From CATQHS01 sp965203375 (GTDB lineage Bacteria; Actinomycetota; Acidimicrobiia; Acidimicrobiales; Aldehydirespiratoraceae), in the NCBI GenBank assembly GCA_965203375.1, contig OZ241886.1:1178001-1242000 (forward strand): DNA of 64,000 nucleotides, written 5' to 3'. The notes beneath the pieces were generated by a model. That model did no database searches and had not been told where the DNA came from. It saw only the letters and a program-made list of their open reading frames with translations. Below are positions 1-8,564 of this stretch, piece after piece (position 1 is the stretch's first letter; each line of letters begins with the position of its first letter). The position numbers and the translations under genes were made by a program.

Positions 1-2587
1 TGCTATTAAGTCAGCTTTCGGCATCAGCGCAAGTGCTGCGACATTCCTTGATGAACTCACCCGTCTTTACAATGCTGAACGTGATAATTCTACTGTAATT
101 ATCAAGCGAGAATTGTGGCGTGACTTACTGGCAGCAGCACTTGGTGAGGTAGTAAATGAAGAGGAAGATTTAGGTAGACTGTTTATTCGACATACCTATC
201 TGTCGATGATCGTTGCATTGGCGGTGCAGGCTGCGTTCGGAATTGATGTCGTTGCTATTGCTAGGGAACATCCAAGTGATCTGATCAACGGTAGAGCCTT
301 CAGGCGCGCCACCGGCGTTCAAGGTGTCATAGAATCTGATTTCTTCGGATGGCCAACTGAGACTCAGGCAGGGTGTGAGTGGATCATGGGTTTGGCTCGT
401 CGAGTAGCTAGATTCGATTGGAATACTGCCGACTATGATATTGCTAGAGTCCTCTATCAAACGGTCATTGATGCCGATGACCGCAGACGATTAGGAGAAT
501 ACTATACCCCGGATTGGCTAGCCGAAGCGATCGTAAGCGAAGTAGTCGATGACCCTCTTAATCAAAGAGTGCTGGATCCAGCATGTGGATCGGGTACATT
601 CCTTCGAGCAGCCATTGTTTTGTTTCTTGAAGCGGCCGAAGTATCAGGTCTAGACGCGAACCAGACTCTCTCTAAACTTCAAGAGAGAGTGATCGGAATT
701 GATATCCATCCAGTTGGTGTGCATCTTGCTCGAACTACCTGGGTGCTGGCAGCTAAGGAGGTAATCGCCTCATCAGACGATGCAAGTTCTCTGACAGTGC
801 CCGTATATCTTGGTGATAGCATGCAACTGCTCACTGACTCCGGTTCTATACTAGATACAGCAAAAAACATCACCATTGAGATCAAACCAGACCACGTAGA
901 TGGGACACATCTATTCATGCATTTCCCTAAAGAATGGGTAGCTAAAGGTGAGTGGTTTGATAACTTCATGCTCAAATCAGCTGAAGTGATTGAGGCCGGA
1001 CTCGATTCAACAGTGGCATTAGATGATGTTGGTATGCCGAAGGGTGAAGAACGTGATACTTTGGAAGCTACACTGCATACCTTGTCCGAATTACATGCTG
1101 AAGGCCGTAATCATATTTGGGCCTATTATACCCGCAACTTGGTCAGACCTTTATGGCTATCTAGCCCTGATGGTCGTGTAGATAGAATCGTGGGAAACCC
1201 TCCGTGGATTACCTACAGTCGAACTGAGGCAGATGTTCGTATTGAACTAGAACGTCAGTCAAAAACTGTGTACAGGATATGGGTAGGCGGTAAGTATGCA
1301 CCTCATCAAGATATGGCAGGATGGTTCTACGTTAGGAGTATGGCCCTGTATCTTAGTACTGGAGGTAGGGCTGGAATGGTGCTTCCCCATTCTGCCTTGG
1401 TTACTGGCCAGTATGAGAATTGGCGAACCGGCAGTTGGGGGGGATCCATCGGAGCCGATTTGAGCATTGAGCCTTGGGATCTGGAAAAGATTGAACCCAA
1501 CTCTTTCTTTCCTGTCCCTGCTTGTGTCGCTTTTGCTGTTCGCACCCTTCCCGGTGAATCTAGACCACTCTCGCAAACGGCAAGGCGTTGGCTCGGGCCG
1601 GAAGGTGGTCCATACACAATTGAAAGGATTATGTTAAACACTCATAGTACACATGTCTCTCCGTATGCTAAGAATGCCAAGGAGGGAGCAACTATTGTGC
1701 CACGAGTGTTGTTCTTCGTGCAAGTCTCTGAGTCTGCAACAGCACTCACTAAAGGAATAGTAGATGTAAAACCTATGCGTAGCCCTCAAGAAAAACTTCC
1801 GTGGAAGACTTTAGATCAAAGCGAATTGTCAGGATCAATCGAAGAGATCCATGTTGCTAAGGTGCATCGAGGTGACACAGTAGTGCCGTTTGTACTGCTT
1901 GAACCCCGCCGTACGGTGCTACCGTTACGCCATGATGATACCGTTGCTTCATGGCCTGATGACAGTAAGAGGGCTATCTCAGGAGTCAGCCCAGCTAGAC
2001 TCAAGTCATCTATGCGTATCCGATGGGAGCACATGAACCAGTTTTGGGATACTTATAAGAGTAATGACCTTACCTTAATACAAAATCTAGATTATCACAA
2101 GAAGCTAAGTAGCCAATTGGGTTATAGTCCGATACGCCTTGTCTACACGTCATCGGGAAGACCAACTGCGGCTGTGCTAACTGACGATAGTATTCTAATC
2201 GATTATACTCTATTTTGGTTGCCATGCGATCAACTATCCGAGGCATGCTATTTGGCTGCTGTAATCAATAGTAAGACTTTATATGAGGCAGTGAAACCAT
2301 TCATGGCTAAAGGTCAGTATGGTGCCAGACACTTGCAGAAACATCTATGGCGTTTACCCATATATAAATATGATTCAAATAATCCGACTCATAAGATTCT
2401 GGCCGAGGCAGGTTCCATCTCAGCAGACCAGGCAGCCGATATTCTTGCTGATGAGCGACAAGCTCGCGCCACGACTGGTGAAGACATGACTCAGACCGTT
2501 GCTCGAAAAGTAGTACGTACCTGGTTCGAAAATTCCGAGGTGGGCCAGACCATCGAGACCCATGTCGAAGCGCTGTTGTCGGGCTGA
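1..2587 (+). CDS. N6-adenine DNA methyltransferase, 5'-truncated by the window edge
   Basis: The reading frame is open from base 2, so the true start lies outside the window; a TTG at 113 is only the first internal start. It carries the N6-adenine methylase motifs: RLGEYYTP near 490, SAM-binding DPACGSGTF near 578-604, and catalytic NPPW near 1199. The long C-terminal part would be target recognition. The family fits type IIG or stand-alone modification enzymes of R-M or DISARM-like systems; no nuclease domain is visible, but the N-terminus is missing. Codon use is much more AT-rich than everything from 2615 on, suggesting horizontal transfer; the last 120 bases become host-like. Which system it serves cannot be told here. 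Confidence 0.85.
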   Translation, partial: AIKSAFGISASAATFLDELTRLYNAERDNSTVIIKRELWRDLLAAALGEVVNEEEDLGRLFIRHTYLSMIVALAVQAAFGIDVVAIAREHPSDLINGRAFRRATGVQGVIESDFFGWPTETQAGCEWIMGLARRVARFDWNTADYDIARVLYQTVIDADDRRRLGEYYTPDWLAEAIVSEVVDDPLNQRVLDPACGSGTFLRAAIVLFLEAAEVSGLDANQTLSKLQERVIGIDIHPVGVHLARTTWVLAAKEVIASSDDASSLTVPVYLGDSMQLLTDSGSILDTAKNITIEIKPDHVDGTHLFMHFPKEWVAKGEWFDNFMLKSAEVIEAGLDSTVALDDVGMPKGEERDTLEATLHTLSELHAEGRNHIWAYYTRNLVRPLWLSSPDGRVDRIVGNPPWITYSRTEADVRIELERQSKTVYRIWVGGKYAPHQDMAGWFYVRSMALYLSTGGRAGMVLPHSALVTGQYENWRTGSWGGSIGADLSIEPWDLEKIEPNSFFPVPACVAFAVRTLPGESRPLSQTARRWLGPEGGPYTIERIMLNTHSTHVSPYAKNAKEGATIVPRVLFFVQVSESATALTKGIVDVKPMRSPQEKLPWKTLDQSELSGSIEEIHVAKVHRGDTVVPFVLLEPRRTVLPLRHDDTVASWPDDSKRAISGVSPARLKSSMRIRWEHMNQFWDTYKSNDLTLIQNLDYHKKLSSQLGYSPIRLVYTSSGRPTAAVLTDDSILIDYTLFWLPCDQLSEACYLAAVINSKTLYEAVKPFMAKGQYGARHLQKHLWRLPIYKYDSNNPTHKILAEAGSISADQAADILADERQARATTGEDMTQTVARKVVRTWFENSEVGQTIETHVEALLSG

Positions 2588-2614
2588 CGCCCGGAACTGA
2601 GATCGCGGGCCGCC

Positions 2615-3268
2615 ATGACCGCCCCGCCTCCTCGGGTGGTGATCGTCGACGACCACGACCTGTTCCGCAGCGGGGTTCGGGCCGAGATCGGAGACCGGGT
2701 CCGGGTGGTGGGCGAGGCCGACGACGTGGGCCCGGCGGTGGAGGTCATAGAGCTGTGGCGGCCCGACGTGGTGCTGCTGGACGTGCATCTGCCGTCCGGC
2801 TCGGGCCGGGAGGTGATCGAGGCGGTGGCCGCGGCCCGGATCGACACCCGGTTTCTGGCCCTGTCGGTGTCGGACGCGGCCGCCGACGTAATCGACGCGG
2901 TGCGGGCCGGCGCCCGGGGGTATGTCACCAAGTCGATCTCCGGCGACGACTTGGTGGAGGCCGTGGTCAGGGTGGCCGACGGCGACGCCGTCTTCTCGCC
3001 CCGCCTGGCCGGCTTCGTGCTCGACGCCTTCGCCGGCGGAGGGTCTCCGGCGGCGGACGCGGCCGACGACGACCTCGACCGGCTCACCCCCAGGGAACGC
3101 GACGTGCTGCGGCATCTGGCCCGGGGCTACACCTACAAGGAGATAGCCCGCCGACTGTCGATCTCAATCAAAACGGTGGAAACCCACGCCTCGGCCGTTC
3201 TGCGCAAGCTCCAGTTGTCGAACCGGGCCGAGCTCAGCCGGTGGGCCGCGGCCCGCCGCATCTGGTGA
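2615..3268 (+). CDS. NarL/LuxR-type response regulator
   Basis: 217 residues. The receiver domain covers about residues 7-125, with acidic D12/D13, phospho-acceptor D56 in VVLLDVHLP and the conserved lysine K106 in GYVTKS. The LuxR-type helix-turn-helix is near 155-215 (LTPRERDVLRHLARG, then IKTVETHASAVLRKL). It would be phosphorylated by a sensor kinase and bind DNA as a dimer. No kinase gene is adjacent, so its signal is unknown. The ATG at 2615 has no clear ribosome site. Its 3' end is copied twice downstream (3257-3347). Family assignment is secure; the regulon is unknown. Confidence 0.93.
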   Translation: MTAPPPRVVIVDDHDLFRSGVRAEIGDRVRVVGEADDVGPAVEVIELWRPDVVLLDVHLPSGSGREVIEAVAAARIDTRFLALSVSDAAADVIDAVRAGARGYVTKSISGDDLVEAVVRVADGDAVFSPRLAGFVLDAFAGGGSPAADAADDDLDRLTPRERDVLRHLARGYTYKEIARRLSISIKTVETHASAVLRKLQLSNRAELSRWAAARRIW

Positions 3269-3347
3269 ACGGGTCCGGGAGGCCGCGGGCTGTCGCATCT
3301 GGTGAAGGGGCCGTGGTCCGAAGGCTGCGGCCCGTCGCGTCGGTGAA
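3257..3347 (+). repeat. Three imperfect direct copies of the response-regulator 3' end
   Basis: The stop-codon segment CGCATCTGGTGAA at 3257-3269 recurs exactly at 3294-3306 and in worn form at 3336-3347. The copies fill the gap before tyrA. This is one of several gene-edge duplications in the window. Confidence 0.8.
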
Positions 3348-3368
3348 TGGGGGAGAAGGCGGGGCCGT

Positions 3369-3374
3369 TAGCAT
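3369..3374 (+). promoter_or_regulatory. Candidate -10 box (TAGCAT) for leaderless tyrA mRNA
   Basis: TAGCAT ends 8 bases before the GTG at 3383, and no Shine-Dalgarno is visible. It matches the TANNNT-to-start layout seen repeatedly in this window. Confidence 0.45.
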
Positions 3375-3382
3375 CGCGGGCG

Positions 3383-4447
3383 GTGACCTCTGGACCCGCC
3401 GCCGTCGTGGTCGGAACCGGTTTGATCGGGGGATCGGTGGGGATGGCTCTGCGGGCGGCCGGGTGGCGGGTGACCGGGATCGAGCCCGACCGCGGCCGGG
3501 CCCGGATGGCCGTGGACGTAGGCGCGGTCGACGACTTGGGCGAGCCCGGCCCCTGCGATCTGGCCGTGATCGCCACGCCGGTGGGCGAGGTGGCGGGCAT
3601 GGCCCGGCGCCTGCTCGACGCCGGGGCCTCGGCCGTCACCGACGTGGCCGGCGTGAAGAGCCCGATCGCCGCCGCGGTCGACCACCCCGCCTTCGTCGGC
3701 GGCCACCCCATGGCCGGCAACGAGCAGGACGGCCTGCGCGGGGCCGCCGCCGACCTGTTCCGGGACGCGGTCTGGGTGCTCACCCCCACCGAGCGGACCG
3801 ACGACGGGGCGCTGGCCCGGGTGCGCCAGGTCGTGACCGGGTTCGGCGCCCAGGTGATCTCCCTGTCCCCCGAGCGCCACGACCGGCTGGTGGCGGTGGT
3901 GTCCCACGTGCCCCATCTGGCCGCGGCCACCCTGATGCAGCTCGCCGACAGCCGGGCCGCGGAGCACCGGGCCCTGCTGCGCCTGGCCGCGGGCGGGTTC
4001 CGGGACATGACCAGGATCGCGGCCGGGCACCCCGCCATCTGGCCCGACGTCTGCATCGGCAACCGGGCCGCCATCACCGACGCGCTCGACGAGCTGATGG
4101 CGGAGCTGGGCCGGCTCCGCGACCAGGTGGCGGCCGAGGACCGGGACGGGCTGCTGATCCGCCTGGAAGCGGCCCGCCGGGCCCGGCGCAACCTCCCGAC
4201 CACCGCGCCCGAGCCGGCCGAGCTGACCGAGGTCCGCATCCCGGTCAAAGACGAGGCGGGCGAGCTGGCCGCCATCACCACCCTGGCCGCCGACCTCGAC
4301 ATCAACATCTACGACCTCGAGATCGTCCACTCGGCCGAGGGCCCCCGGGGCGTGATCCTGGCTCTGGTCGACAGCGGCCTGGCCTCGAGGCTCGGGGAAG
4401 GGCTGGAGGCCAAGGGCTACCGGCCCGCTCTCGCCGCCCTCGAGTGA
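3383..4447 (+). CDS. tyrA: Prephenate dehydrogenase with C-terminal ACT domain
   Basis: Oxidises prephenate to 4-hydroxyphenylpyruvate for tyrosine synthesis using NAD(P). The Rossmann motif GTGLIGGS lies at the N-terminus, HPMAGNEQDG near residue 110 is the family's substrate-site motif, and the last ~80 residues (VRIPVKDEAGELAAIT onward) form an ACT domain, the usual tyrosine-sensing module. I chose GTG 3383 (354 residues) because it follows a TAGCAT box and starts just before the nucleotide fold; ATG 3347 is an in-frame alternative adding 12 residues. The stop overlaps the aroA start by one base (TGATG), so the two are coupled. Confidence 0.92.
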   Translation: MTSGPAAVVVGTGLIGGSVGMALRAAGWRVTGIEPDRGRARMAVDVGAVDDLGEPGPCDLAVIATPVGEVAGMARRLLDAGASAVTDVAGVKSPIAAAVDHPAFVGGHPMAGNEQDGLRGAAADLFRDAVWVLTPTERTDDGALARVRQVVTGFGAQVISLSPERHDRLVAVVSHVPHLAAATLMQLADSRAAEHRALLRLAAGGFRDMTRIAAGHPAIWPDVCIGNRAAITDALDELMAELGRLRDQVAAEDRDGLLIRLEAARRARRNLPTTAPEPAELTEVRIPVKDEAGELAAITTLAADLDINIYDLEIVHSAEGPRGVILALVDSGLASRLGEGLEAKGYRPALAALE

Positions 4448-5772
4448 TGGCGGCGGACCCGCCCCCGGTGCTCGAGATCGAGCCCCTGGACGCCGCGCCC
4501 GACGCCGTGGTGAGGCTGCCCGGGTCGAAGAGCATCACCAACCGGGCCGTGCTGTGCGCGGCCCTGGCCGAGGGCGAGACCCGCATCGAGGGTGCCCTGT
4601 TCGCCGACGACACCGAGGCCATGTTCACCGCCCTGGGGGCCTTGGGGGCCGACCTCGACCTCGACCCGGCCGGCTCGGCCGTGACCGTCAGAGGTGCCGG
4701 CGGCCTGCCCGATCCGGGAAAGGCCGCGGGCTCGGGCGGTGCCGCTGGCGAAGTCGCCATTGACGCCCGCATGTCGGGCACCACCAGCCGGTTCCTGGCC
4801 CCGGTGGCCGCGGCCGGCGGGCGCCCGGTGGTGCTCGACGGGCACCCCCAGTTGCGCAACCGGCCCTTCGGGGACCTGGTCGACGGGCTGAGAGGGCTCG
4901 GAGTGGAGGTGGAGGCCCCGGCCGGTCCCGGCCGCCTGCCCCTGCGGATCGCCGGGCCGATGCGGCGGCACGAGACGGCGGTGGCCGTCGGCCGCTCCAG
5001 CCAGTTCCTGTCCGGCCTCATGCTGGCCGCCCCCCTGACCGCCGCCGGCCTGACTCTGCGCCTCGCTGGCGACGGGGTGAGCCGACCCTATGTGGAGATG
5101 ACCGCGGCGGTCATGGAAGCCTTCGGCGCTCACGTGGAGACGGCGCCGGACCGGATCCGGGTGGCCGGAGGCGGGTACCGGTCGCCGGGGCGCTACCGGG
5201 TCGAGCCCGACGCCACCGCCGCCTCCTACTTCTGGGCCGCGGCCGCCGTCACCGGGGGGACGGTGCGGGTGACCGGGCTGGGCCTGTCCTCGCAGCAGGG
5301 CGATGTGGGGTTCGCCTCAGTCCTGGGGCGGATGGGCTGCACGACGGCGGCGGGCGACGGCGGGCTGGCCGTCACCGGCGGCCCGCTGAGGGGGATCGAG
5401 GCAGACTTGGCCGAGATGTCCGACACGGCCCCCACCCTGGCCGTGGTGGCCGCGGCCGCCGACGGCCCCACCGCGGTGTCCGGCATCGGGTTCATCCGGG
5501 CCAAGGAGAGCGACCGGATCGGCGCGGTGGTGACCGAGCTGCGCCGGTGCGGGGTGGACGCCGCCGAGGGCCCCGACGGCTTCACGGTCACCCCCCGCCA
5601 GGCGCCGGCCGGGGCCCTGATCCGCACTTACGACGACCATCGCCTGGCCATGGCCTTCTCCGTGCTGGGCTTGGTCGCCGGCGGCATGAGGATCGAGAAC
5701 CCGGGCTGCGTGGACAAGACCTTCCCCGGGTTCTACCGGGCTCTCGACTCGCTGCGAGCCGTCGGCCGGTGA
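4447..5772 (+). CDS. aroA: 3-phosphoshikimate 1-carboxyvinyltransferase (EPSP synthase)
   Basis: Transfers enolpyruvate from PEP to shikimate-3-phosphate, the sixth step of the shikimate pathway. 441 residues, normal length. PGSKSITNRA near residue 24 is the substrate-binding signature; MSGTTSRF near 108, RDNSQ-type substitutes, IRAKESDRI near 350 and TYDDHRLAM near 398 are the other active-site blocks. The ATG overlaps the tyrA stop by one base. The frame is open far upstream, but nothing there resembles the family. The stop codon overlaps the first of two relay micro-ORFs that lead to cmk. Confidence 0.95.
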   Translation: MAADPPPVLEIEPLDAAPDAVVRLPGSKSITNRAVLCAALAEGETRIEGALFADDTEAMFTALGALGADLDLDPAGSAVTVRGAGGLPDPGKAAGSGGAAGEVAIDARMSGTTSRFLAPVAAAGGRPVVLDGHPQLRNRPFGDLVDGLRGLGVEVEAPAGPGRLPLRIAGPMRRHETAVAVGRSSQFLSGLMLAAPLTAAGLTLRLAGDGVSRPYVEMTAAVMEAFGAHVETAPDRIRVAGGGYRSPGRYRVEPDATAASYFWAAAAVTGGTVRVTGLGLSSQQGDVGFASVLGRMGCTTAAGDGGLAVTGGPLRGIEADLAEMSDTAPTLAVVAAAADGPTAVSGIGFIRAKESDRIGAVVTELRRCGVDAAEGPDGFTVTPRQAPAGALIRTYDDHRLAMAFSVLGLVAGGMRIENPGCVDKTFPGFYRALDSLRAVGR

Positions 5773-5857
5773 TGGCGACCGCCGCCGGACGAAAGGCTCG
5801 GAGGCGATGAGCGGGTCCCCGGTGAGTGGATCTGTCACAGGGGGCTGCGGCCGGTGA
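5772..5857 (+). other. Two relay micro-ORFs joining aroA to cmk
   Basis: The aroA stop overlaps an ATG at 5772 (TGATG) that opens a 12-residue ORF ending at 5810. Its TGA overlaps the ATG at 5807 (ATGA), opening a 16-residue ORF ending at 5857. That TGA overlaps the GTG of cmk at 5854 (GTGA). The whole 81-base gap is therefore covered by an unbroken stop-start chain. No similarity to known peptides is seen; a coupling role is inferred. Confidence 0.45.
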
Positions 5858-6483
5858 GGGTTATCGCCATCGACGGGCCGGCCGGGTCGGGCAAATCCAC
5901 GGTGGCCCGGGCCGTGGCCGAGCGCCTGGGACTCGAGTACCTCGACACCGGGGCCATGTATCGGGCGGTGGCCTTCGCCGTGCTGAGGGCGGGCGGCGAC
6001 CCGGCCGACGCCGCCTTCGCGGCCTCGGTGGCTCGGACCATCGCCTTGGAGGTGGGACCCGACGGGGTGGCGGTGGACGGGGCCGACGCCACCGTCGAGA
6101 TCCGGGGCCCGGCCGTGACTCGGGCGGTGAGCGCGGTGGCGGCCAACCCCGACGTGCGGGCCGAGCTGGTGGCCCGCCAGCGGGACTGGGCCACCCGACG
6201 GGGTGGGGGGGTGCTGGAGGGCCGCGACATAGGCACCGTGGTGTTCCCCGACGCCGAGCTGAAGGTGTACCTGACCGCCGAGCCCGACGAGCGGGCCCTG
6301 CGCCGGGCCCGGGAGGCCGTGGACCTCGACTACGAGACGGTGGCCGCCGACCTGACCCGGCGAGATCGGATCGATTCCACCCGCCAGGCCGACCCGCTGG
6401 TGGTCGCCGACGACGCGGTGAGAATCGACACCACCGGCCTCACCGTCTCCGAGGTGGTGGCGGCCGTGACCGAACTGCTGTGA
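5854..6483 (+). CDS. cmk: Cytidylate kinase
   Basis: Phosphorylates CMP and dCMP with ATP. 209 residues. The P-loop GPAGSGKST is near residues 8-16, LDTGAMYRA is the family's nucleotide-site motif, and GRDIGTVVFPDAE near 127 and RDRIDSTR near 170 are conserved NMP-binding and lid blocks. GTG 5854 is the start, overlapping the preceding micro-ORF stop. The 3' end overlaps plsC by four bases (GTGA). The cmk-plsC pairing is common in actinobacteria. Confidence 0.95.
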   Translation: MRVIAIDGPAGSGKSTVARAVAERLGLEYLDTGAMYRAVAFAVLRAGGDPADAAFAASVARTIALEVGPDGVAVDGADATVEIRGPAVTRAVSAVAANPDVRAELVARQRDWATRRGGGVLEGRDIGTVVFPDAELKVYLTAEPDERALRRAREAVDLDYETVAADLTRRDRIDSTRQADPLVVADDAVRIDTTGLTVSEVVAAVTELL

Positions 6484-7253
6484 ACCCGGATTCGGCCCGG
6501 GCGAGCAGGCGCGGCTACGGCCGGCGGGACGGCCCCGACGCCCGGCGCCGCAGCCGGCAGTCGTGGCCGGGGCGGGCCGTCTATCGGGTGGCGTGGGCGC
6601 TGGCCTTCGCGCTGGCCAAGGCGTTCTTCCGGCTCCGGGTGGAGGGCCGGGCCAACTTCCCGGCCGGGCCGTTCGTGCTGGCCCCGGCGCACCGCTCGTT
6701 CATCGACACCCCCATCGCCGCCCTGATCACCCCCCGCCGGATGAGGTTCATGGGCAAGGAGACTCTGTGGGACAGCAAGCCTCTGGGCGCGCTGCTGACC
6801 CTGTTGGGGGGGTTTCCGGTGGAGCGGGGCACCGCCGACCGGACCGCCCTGAGAGCGGCCGGCGACGTGCTGGCGCTGGGCGAGCCGCTGGTGATGTTCC
6901 CCGAGGGGACCCGCCGGGAGGGGGACCGGCTGCGCCGCGACGACATGCACGACGGCCCCGCCTTCGTGGCCGCCCGGGCCGGGGTCCCCATCGTCCCGGT
7001 GGGGTTCGGGGGCACGGTGCGGGCCCTTCCCATCGGCTCGAAGATCCCCCGGCCGGTCCGGGTGACGGCCGTGGTCGGCCCGCCGATCCCGCCCCCGGCC
7101 CGGCCCGGCGGCCGGGTGCCCCGCCGGGCCGTGAGCGAGCTCACCGACCGGCTCTTCGCCGAGCTGAGCGCCCTATACGCCGAGGCCCGGGCCCGGGTTG
7201 GAGACGATCCGGCTCCGCCGGTCCAACCCGCCGACCGAGTTCCCCCCGAGTGA
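6480..7253 (+). CDS. plsC: 1-acyl-sn-glycerol-3-phosphate acyltransferase (PlsC family)
   Basis: Adds the second acyl chain in phosphatidic acid synthesis at the inner membrane. The HX4D catalytic motif is HRSFID, followed by GKETLW, and EGTR occurs in FPEGTRREGD; these are the acyltransferase blocks. GTG 6480 overlaps the cmk stop by four bases and gives 257 residues with a basic N-terminus. The frame is open further upstream through cmk, but only as a shadow. The C-terminal tail is proline- and acid-rich and probably disordered. Confidence 0.9.
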   Translation: MNPDSARASRRGYGRRDGPDARRRSRQSWPGRAVYRVAWALAFALAKAFFRLRVEGRANFPAGPFVLAPAHRSFIDTPIAALITPRRMRFMGKETLWDSKPLGALLTLLGGFPVERGTADRTALRAAGDVLALGEPLVMFPEGTRREGDRLRRDDMHDGPAFVAARAGVPIVPVGFGGTVRALPIGSKIPRPVRVTAVVGPPIPPPARPGGRVPRRAVSELTDRLFAELSALYAEARARVGDDPAPPVQPADRVPPE

Positions 7254-7273
7254 AGTTCTCGCTGTCGTCAACC

Positions 7274-7381
7274 AGGTTTCAGGGGCTGCCTAGGCACTCG
7301 AGCACATCGCGGAGTACCAGACGCCCCGCGCTTCGTCGTCGTCGCCGGGTTTCAGGGGCGGCCGAGGCACTCGAGCACGTG
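7274..7381 (-). repeat. Direct duplication of the ispH 3' end
   Basis: A segment of about 30 bases around TTTCAGGGGC..GCC at 7350-7380, which encodes the last ispH codons and stop, recurs with few changes at 7276-7306, 74 bases away and downstream of the gene. It lies in the convergent plsC/ispH gap. Confidence 0.75.
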
Positions 7382-8443
7382 GCTGGCATCGATGTCGCGG
7401 TCGCTGAGGGGGGGCCGGTCGGGGACCGAGCCGCCGAGGGTGACGGTGGCGGCCAAGTCGATGGCGGTCAGCAGATCCCGCAGGTTGCGGGGGGGCGGGA
7501 AGTATTCGTCCTCGTCGGTGACCTCCACCTCGGTCACCCCGTCGGCCGGGTCTAGCCGCTCGATCACCGCCCGCACCAAGTCCTCGGGGGCCGACGCCCC
7601 GGCGGTCACCCCCACCACCCCGGCGAGGTCGTCGGGCAGCTCGTCGGCGTCGTTTACCCGGAACACCCGGGCGCATCCCGCCTCGGCGGCCAGGCTCACC
7701 AGGGCGTTGGTGTTGGACGAGTTGACCGACCCGATCACCACCACGGCGTCGCATCGGGGGGCGATCTCGGTCAGCGCCGACTGCCGGTTGGTGGTGGCGA
7801 AGCAGAGGTCGCTGCGGCTGGGCTGCCACAGGTCCCGGTAGCGGGTCCTGGCCGCCTCCAGCACCCCGGTCCATTCCCGATGCGACAGGGTGGTCTGGGC
7901 CAGGATGGCCACCGGCGCGTCGAAGGCGGGCAGGTCGTCCACTTCTTGGGCCGACTCGACCCGGTGGATGGCCTCGGGGGCGACGGCCATGGTGCCCACC
8001 GCCTCCTCGTGGCCCTCGTGGCCGACGTAGACGATCCGGTAGCCCTTTCCGGCCCGGGTCCGCACCTCGTGGTGGACCTTGGTGACCAGCGGGCACACCG
8101 CGTCGACCACGTAGCCGCCCCGGGCCCGGGCCTCGTCCACCACCTCGGGGGCCGAGCCGTGGGCCGAGAGCATTATGGGACGGCCCTCCGGCACGTCGGC
8201 GATGTCGTCGACGAAGACGACGCCCAGATCCTCGAACCGGCGGACCACCCGCTGGTTGTGGACGATCTCGTGGTAGCAGTACACGGGCGCTTCGAAGGCC
8301 TGCACCATCCAGGCCAGGGCCTTGATGGCCATCTCCACCCCGGCGCAGAAGCCGCGGGGGGCGGCCAGCAAGACCCTGTCCACGCCCGCGTCCGCCGGCC
8401 GGCCGCCCGCCGCGGAACTCGAAGTGGCTGAAGCATCCGGCAC
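7352..8443 (-). CDS. ispH: 4-hydroxy-3-methylbut-2-enyl diphosphate reductase
   Basis: Last step of the MEP isoprenoid pathway, giving IPP and DMAPP with a 4Fe-4S cluster. The three cluster cysteines are in PRGFCAGV, VVDAVCPLVTK and RSDLCFATTNRQ; the active-site TTNRQ and NSSNT motifs are present. 363 residues; the first ~20 are a non-conserved Ser/Ala-rich extension. GTG 8443 follows a TAGCCT box by 7 bases, suggesting a leaderless message. It lies downstream of the tad operon on the same strand but appears to have its own promoter. Confidence 0.95.
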   Translation of the reverse strand: MPDASATSSSAAGGRPADAGVDRVLLAAPRGFCAGVEMAIKALAWMVQAFEAPVYCYHEIVHNQRVVRRFEDLGVVFVDDIADVPEGRPIMLSAHGSAPEVVDEARARGGYVVDAVCPLVTKVHHEVRTRAGKGYRIVYVGHEGHEEAVGTMAVAPEAIHRVESAQEVDDLPAFDAPVAILAQTTLSHREWTGVLEAARTRYRDLWQPSRSDLCFATTNRQSALTEIAPRCDAVVVIGSVNSSNTNALVSLAAEAGCARVFRVNDADELPDDLAGVVGVTAGASAPEDLVRAVIERLDPADGVTEVEVTDEDEYFPPPRNLRDLLTAIDLAATVTLGGSVPDRPPLSDRDIDASHVLECLGRP

Positions 8444-8450
8444 CCCGACG

Positions 8451-8456
8451 AGGCTA
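8451..8456 (-). promoter_or_regulatory. Candidate -10 box (TAGCCT) for leaderless ispH mRNA
   Basis: On the minus strand TAGCCT is followed by 7 bases and the ispH GTG. It sits at the end of a duplicated copy of the preceding gene's 3' end; the sister copy reads CAGCCC at this point. Confidence 0.5.
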
Positions 8457-8458
8457 CC

Positions 8459-8564
8459 GACCGGCGGTCACGGCCCTCCGATCCCCAGGGGGCGACGCCG
8501 AGCGGGCGGGGCAGGTGGTCGGGGGCTGCCGACCGGCGGTCACGGCCCTCCGATCACCAGGGCC
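8459..8564 (-). repeat. Direct duplication of the last tad-operon gene's 3' end
   Basis: The 24 bases at 8459-8482 are repeated at 8531-8554, 72 bases apart. The upstream copy contains the stop codon of the TadG-like gene; the downstream copy ends in the ispH -10 box. Confidence 0.85.

Noticed and set aside
2755..4446. Long N-terminal extension of aroA through tyrA
   Set aside because: The frame is merely open. The EPSP synthase fold starts at 4447, with a coupled start codon.
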